DNA from: Candidatus Thorarchaeota archaeon
GTDB taxonomy: Archaea > Asgardarchaeota > Thorarchaeia > Thorarchaeales > Thorarchaeaceae
DNA: 9,328 nucleotides
Direction of reading: 5' to 3'
Assembly (NCBI GenBank): GCA_020355105.1
Contig: CP070658.1
Location: forward strand, 2,230,893-2,240,220
Positions 6,651 through 9,328 of this stretch are shown piece after piece. The notes beneath the pieces were generated by a model. That model was not told the origin of the DNA and did not search any database. It saw only the letters and a list, made by a program, of their open reading frames with translations. A program made the translations under genes and the position numbers. Position 1 is the stretch's first letter. The number at the start of each line of letters is the position of its first letter.

Positions 6651-7248
6651 ACTTCAGGCTGAGGAGGTCCGCTCTTGCGAGAATCCCTGTAAGCCTCCCC
6701 TGGTTCTGAACTAGGACCGCCTGATAGGTGTAGAGAAGAGGGATGACGTGGACAACAGGGGCGGATTCGTCAACTATTGGCGGCGCCTCCGGCGACATCA
6801 CCGCCTGTACAGATATCTGACCCAGGTCATGGTGTAGCTCCTTCATTATGTCTTGCTCTGTCACCATCCCGAGGATCATGTTTCCCCGGACGACGGGAAT
6901 CTGTGAATATCCATTGTCCTGCATCAATCTCATAGCTCGCGATGCGGGGTCTCTTGGATCGACTGCAATCGGATTCTCAGTCATCAGGTCTACACATCTC
7001 ATCTTCTGGAACTGCCCGATGAAGCGTCTTTCAACTCGGTGATGCTCAATTGCTTCAAGTGCTCTTACCATCATTGAATGACTGACATCCAGAGCTCCCT
7101 TCTCCACTCTGGATACCCAAGACTGTGTCACACCTAGCTTGCCAGCCAGTTCCTTCTGCGAGAGCCCAGCATCTCTTCTCAGCCGGGTCAGTCTCTCGCC
7201 CTCTCGCTTCACTATATCTTTGGCCTCACTACCCTTCACACGCACCAA
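6649..7248 (-). CDS. HTH-CBS transcriptional regulator (XRE-type HTH plus CBS pair)
   Basis: A 199-residue DNA-binding regulator with a ligand-sensing half. Residues 17-70 are an XRE/Cro-type helix-turn-helix (LSQKELAGKLGVTQSWVSRVEKG, 29-51, with the typical recognition helix). Residues 83-137 (DLMTENPIAVDPRDPASRAM, then IPVVRGNMILGMVTEQDIM) and 148-199 (AVMSPEAPPIVDESAPV, then LTGILARADLL) are two CBS motifs forming one adenosyl-ligand-binding module. This matches the archaeal group of predicted regulators with C-terminal CBS domains (COG3620-like). The TTG at 7248 is the longest start; there is no strong Shine-Dalgarno, and a promoter near 7275-7280 would make the message leaderless or nearly so. 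GTG codons at 7245 and 7239 are alternatives. It diverges from the SAM synthetase gene over a 140-bp gap, suggesting that it controls that gene or its own expression. Confidence 0.85.
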   Translation of the reverse strand: MVRVKGSEAKDIVKREGERLTRLRRDAGLSQKELAGKLGVTQSWVSRVEKGALDVSHSMMVRALEAIEHHRVERRFIGQFQKMRCVDLMTENPIAVDPRDPASRAMRLMQDNGYSQIPVVRGNMILGMVTEQDIMKELHHDLGQISVQAVMSPEAPPIVDESAPVVHVIPLLYTYQAVLVQNQGRLTGILARADLLSLK

Positions 7249-7261
7249 ATCCGACGAGTTG

Positions 7262-7297
7262 TATTCCTTAACCTCATATTCCAGACTACACTATTCC
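7262..7297 (-). repeat. Three GGAATA hexamers with 15-bp period (possible operator)
   Basis: TATTCC (GGAATA on the reverse strand) occurs perfectly at 7262-7267, 7277-7282 and 7292-7297, each 15 bp apart, 14-49 bp upstream of the TTG of the HTH-CBS gene. The middle copy overlaps the best TATA-like sequence for that gene (AATATG, 7275-7280 reverse). A bound protein would block the promoter, so an operator for autoregulation is inferred. No binding data exist here. Confidence 0.45.
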
Positions 7298-7330
7298 TAA
7301 GAGTACTACAAAAGCGTTAGCATGCCAAGC

Positions 7331-7338
7331 CTTTTATG
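7331..7338 (+). promoter_or_regulatory. Possible TATA box of the SAM synthetase gene
   Basis: CTTTTATG sits about 54 bases before the ATG at 7389. Transcription would start near 7362, giving a leader of about 27 bases. A perfect 8-bp palindrome, CGGCGCCG (7348-7355), lies between the box and the predicted start and could be an operator, but is short. Confidence 0.4.
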
Positions 7339-7388
7339 CCTTTCAATCGGCGCCGGGTGAACAACAAGATACAATGAGTTGAACTAGA

Positions 7389-8588
7389 ATGGTTATTGAA
7401 GTCACGCGTGGCGAAGGCATACCCGTTCCAGAGAGAAAAGTTGAGATTGTTGAGCGCAAGGGGAAAGGACATCCTGACACCCTTTGTGACAAGGCAGCTG
7501 AGGAACTCTCGGTGAGGTTGAGCCAGTACTACATTGAAACATTCGGACAGGTACAACACCATAATGTTGACAAGGTCCTCCTAGTCGGAGGTCAGTCAAA
7601 CGCTCGCTTCGGAGGGGGCGATGTTATCGAGCCGATCTATCTCCTTCTGAGTGGTCGCGCTGTTGATGTAGTTGACAAGGATTTCGAGCGTCAGGTTCCA
7701 GTAGGCAAGTTCGCAGTGGAGCACACCAGGGAGTGGCTCAGCGGAGACCTACCAAACCTAGACGTGAATTCAGATGTCATAATTGACTACAAGATACGAG
7801 CAGGCAGCACAGATCTTGTAGGCAACTTTGAGGTTGGGGTGGACATTCCCAGGGCCAACGATACTTCCTTTGGAGTAAGCTATGCACCGCTATCACCAAC
7901 CGAAATCCTCGTTCTGGAGGCCGAGTCATTGCTCAATCATGGATACACCAAGAAGAAGTGGCCCCAGATTGGGGAAGACATCAAGGTCATGGGTACAAGA
8001 GTCGGAGACAGCATCCACTTGCAAGTGGCAGCTGCAATCATCTCCACCCACACGAAGGATGCAGAAGAATATGCCAGTGTCATGGAGGGCATAGGTGAGC
8101 TACTCTCAGATATGGCCGTCAAGATAACAGACCAACCTGTTGACGTTAGCGTAAACACTGCCGACAGCCCGGAAGATGGATTGTTCTACTTGACTGTAAC
8201 AGGAACCTCTGCAGAGCATGGCGATGACGGACAGGTCGGCCGAGGCAACAGGGCGAATGGTCTCATCACTCCTTACAGGCCGATGACACTCGAGGCAGCA
8301 GCCGGCAAGAACCCCGTCAGTCATGTTGGCAAGACATACAATGTTGCAGCCCGAGAGATCGTTGAGAAGGTTGTAGAAGAGCATCCAGACCTCACGCAGG
8401 TCTACTGCTATATTGTCAGCCAAATAGGCGCACCAATCACAGAACCTAAGGCAATCAATGTCGAACTATACGGAGATTGCGACCTTGACAAGGTACGCGG
8501 CTCTGTCGAGAGCATATCTGACGAAGTCATTGCCAAACTGCCGATGGTTTGGGAAGGTTTCGTGAAGAGACAGTACCAGCTTTGGTAG
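7389..8588 (+). CDS. mat: S-adenosylmethionine synthetase, archaeal type
   Basis: A 399-residue cytoplasmic enzyme making S-adenosylmethionine from methionine and ATP, the universal methyl donor and a polyamine precursor. Length and motifs are those of the archaeal AdoMet synthetase family (COG1812 type), which is very divergent from bacterial and eukaryotic MetK: ERKGKGHPDTLCD (22-34), VGGQSNARFGGGD (66-78), GDDGQVGRGNRANG (278-291), and AAAGKNPVSHVGKTYN (303-318). The protein looks complete to the C-terminal RQYQLW. The ATG at 7389 follows only a weak Shine-Dalgarno (GAGTTG, 7376-7381); the N-terminal residues VIEVTRGEG fit the family start. It is transcribed alone, divergent from the HTH-CBS regulator, and followed by a strong inverted repeat. 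Nothing appears broken or missing. Confidence 0.96.
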   Translation: MVIEVTRGEGIPVPERKVEIVERKGKGHPDTLCDKAAEELSVRLSQYYIETFGQVQHHNVDKVLLVGGQSNARFGGGDVIEPIYLLLSGRAVDVVDKDFERQVPVGKFAVEHTREWLSGDLPNLDVNSDVIIDYKIRAGSTDLVGNFEVGVDIPRANDTSFGVSYAPLSPTEILVLEAESLLNHGYTKKKWPQIGEDIKVMGTRVGDSIHLQVAAAIISTHTKDAEEYASVMEGIGELLSDMAVKITDQPVDVSVNTADSPEDGLFYLTVTGTSAEHGDDGQVGRGNRANGLITPYRPMTLEAAAGKNPVSHVGKTYNVAAREIVEKVVEEHPDLTQVYCYIVSQIGAPITEPKAINVELYGDCDLDKVRGSVESISDEVIAKLPMVWEGFVKRQYQLW

Positions 8589-8614
8589 AGGACGAGCAAG
8601 ACATCAGTCATTCC

Positions 8615-8648
8615 AGTGCGAGGCGCCACTGAGTAATCGCCTCGCACT
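8615..8648 (+). terminator. Perfect 11-bp hairpin after the SAM synthetase gene
   Basis: AGTGCGAGGCG (8615-8625) and CGCCTCGCACT (8638-8648) are exact inverted complements around a 12-base loop, starting 26 bases after the stop codon. It is followed by a pyrimidine-rich run (CCCTTTCTTTG). The fold would be very stable. Archaeal termination depends mainly on T-runs, so the hairpin may act instead in 3'-end processing or stability; a terminator role is inferred. Confidence 0.55.
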
Positions 8649-8718
8649 CTGTATCCCTTTCTTTGTGAACTGCACTATGACGATAACGGAAGGTCCTATC
8701 ACATCTGACTCTCGGAAG

Positions 8719-8726
8719 AATATTAT
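8719..8726 (+). promoter_or_regulatory. Possible TATA-like element of the TldD-family gene
   Basis: AATATTAT lies about 42 bases before the ATG at 8765, which would place transcription start near 8750 and leave a roughly 15-base leader containing GAGG (8751-8754). The match is moderate and no other candidate in the gap is better. Confidence 0.3.
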
Positions 8727-8764
8727 CGGCCTTCTGACGCGTAGATTCCAGAGGCTTCAGAAGG

Positions 8765-9328
8765 ATGAAGGACTTCACAGAAACTGCGCTTGAAACTTGT
8801 AGTAGCGAGGGAGCAACCTACGCAGATATCAGAATAGTAACAGTGCGTGGGGAAGATATCACTTTCAAGGATGGCAACATAGACGTATTGAGTCTGACAA
8901 CAGTGAGAGGATTCGGGATCCGCGCAATCGCAGATGGCGGATGGGGATTCGCAGGATCACATGAGATCTCGAAAGATGAGATTCAAGATACCGCCAGGCT
9001 CGCTGTCAGAATCGCCAAGGCTTCGGGTTCGACTAGAAAGGACCCAGTCGTCCTTGTTAACACAGAACCAGTTGAGGACAAGTATGAGACGAAGATCAAG
9101 AAGGACCCGTTCAAGGTTCCTGTGGAGGAGAAGCTTGAGATTCTTACAGATGTAGACAAGCGCCTTGGACGGTTTAGCGACTCAATCAAGGTCCGAAGAG
9201 CAGACTACCGTGCACACAGGGAGGACAAGGTCTTTGCCAGTACCGAGGCAGCACAAATTGTACAGACTATCACTTGGTGTGGCGGAGGATTCTCGTGTCT
9301 AGCCGTGGGCACTGGCGTTCCTCCGCAG
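8765..9328 (+). CDS. TldD/PmbA-family metalloprotease, N-terminal part (runs off right edge)
   Basis: The open frame from ATG 8765 to the window end covers 188 residues. It begins MKDFTETALETCSSEGATYA and then DIR, with GFGIRAIADGGWGFAG at residues 49-64, the hallmark N-terminal block of TldD-type proteins (YADIR, then G.GIR...DG.WGFA). TldD pairs with TldE/PmbA to form a zinc protease that degrades unfolded peptides and, in bacteria, processes microcins and peptide-derived cofactors; archaeal members are proteolytic. The catalytic HExxxH motif, which would separate TldD from TldE-like partners, lies beyond the window. GAGG (8751-8754) is a suitable ribosome site at 10-base spacing. An 8-bp inverted repeat ends directly before the ATG. 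It is probably not co-transcribed with the SAM synthetase because of the intervening hairpin. Confidence 0.85.
   Translation, partial: MKDFTETALETCSSEGATYADIRIVTVRGEDITFKDGNIDVLSLTTVRGFGIRAIADGGWGFAGSHEISKDEIQDTARLAVRIAKASGSTRKDPVVLVNTEPVEDKYETKIKKDPFKVPVEEKLEILTDVDKRLGRFSDSIKVRRADYRAHREDKVFASTEAAQIVQTITWCGGGFSCLAVGTGVPPQ

Noticed and set aside
7348..7355. CGGCGCCG palindrome as a stand-alone operator feature
   Set aside because: Only 8 bp and perfectly self-complementary by chance often enough; mentioned only as context for the mat promoter.
8677..8793. 38-residue plus-strand frame starting MTITEGPITSDSRK ahead of the TldD-family gene
   Set aside because: No ribosome site, it overlaps the better-supported start of the TldD-family gene out of frame, and it lies across that gene's presumed promoter.
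1..9328. Mobile elements, CRISPR arrays, tRNA or rRNA genes, defence systems
   Set aside because: No transposase or integrase motifs, regularly spaced long repeats, cloverleaf-like sequence or recognisable defence domains were seen in any gap or frame.

Overview
The window reads as a single, gene-dense stretch of archaeal chromosome. Four things point to archaea: a tryptophanyl-tRNA synthetase start of the archaeal/eukaryotic type, an archaeal-type S-adenosylmethionine synthetase unlike bacterial MetK, a helix-turn-helix protein fused to a CBS pair, and TATA-like boxes ahead of several genes. TTG and GTG starts are common. Base composition is balanced. The lineage cannot be fixed from this sequence; an Asgard-type archaeon (for example Thorarchaeota) would fit, but that is a guess. 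No tRNA, rRNA, insertion sequence, integrase or CRISPR array was seen, and no gene-free stretch exceeds about 200 bp.

Layout. (1) Positions 1-131, minus strand: the first codons of trpS, running off the left edge. (2) Positions 309-2803, plus strand: a tight three-gene operon of a small amphi-Trp-like protein, a DUF47/PhoU-like helical protein (4-bp overlap) and a CPA1/NhaP-type sodium/proton antiporter with a long charged helical tail. (3) Positions 2804-3005: a 202-bp gap holding a degraded 3'-end copy of the gene at 5840-6526, and the promoter of the next gene. (4) Positions 3006-5816, plus: a 936-residue P2A (SERCA-like) cation-pumping ATPase. (5) Positions 5840-6526, minus: an unrecognised all-helical protein, convergent with the ATPase. 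(6) Positions 6649-7248, minus: an HTH-CBS regulator, divergent from (7) positions 7389-8588, plus: S-adenosylmethionine synthetase. (8) Positions 8765 to the right edge, plus: the N-terminal part of a TldD/PmbA-family metalloprotease.

How the parts fit. The left half is a cation-homeostasis cluster: an antiporter with a co-transcribed PhoU-like partner, then a calcium-type P-ATPase. The right half looks like one-carbon/SAM metabolism with a possible ligand-sensing regulator transcribed away from the SAM synthetase gene.

The most interesting structures are three. A 60-bp ungapped repeat (45 of 60 identical by eye) lies 22-23 bp after the stop codons of both transporter genes; one copy is the 3' end of the intact helical gene, the other a ghost. 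Three perfect GGAATA hexamers with exact 15-bp spacing lie over the presumed promoter of the HTH-CBS regulator. A duplicated helical module is visible in the antiporter tail. No clearly new defence or mobile system was found.
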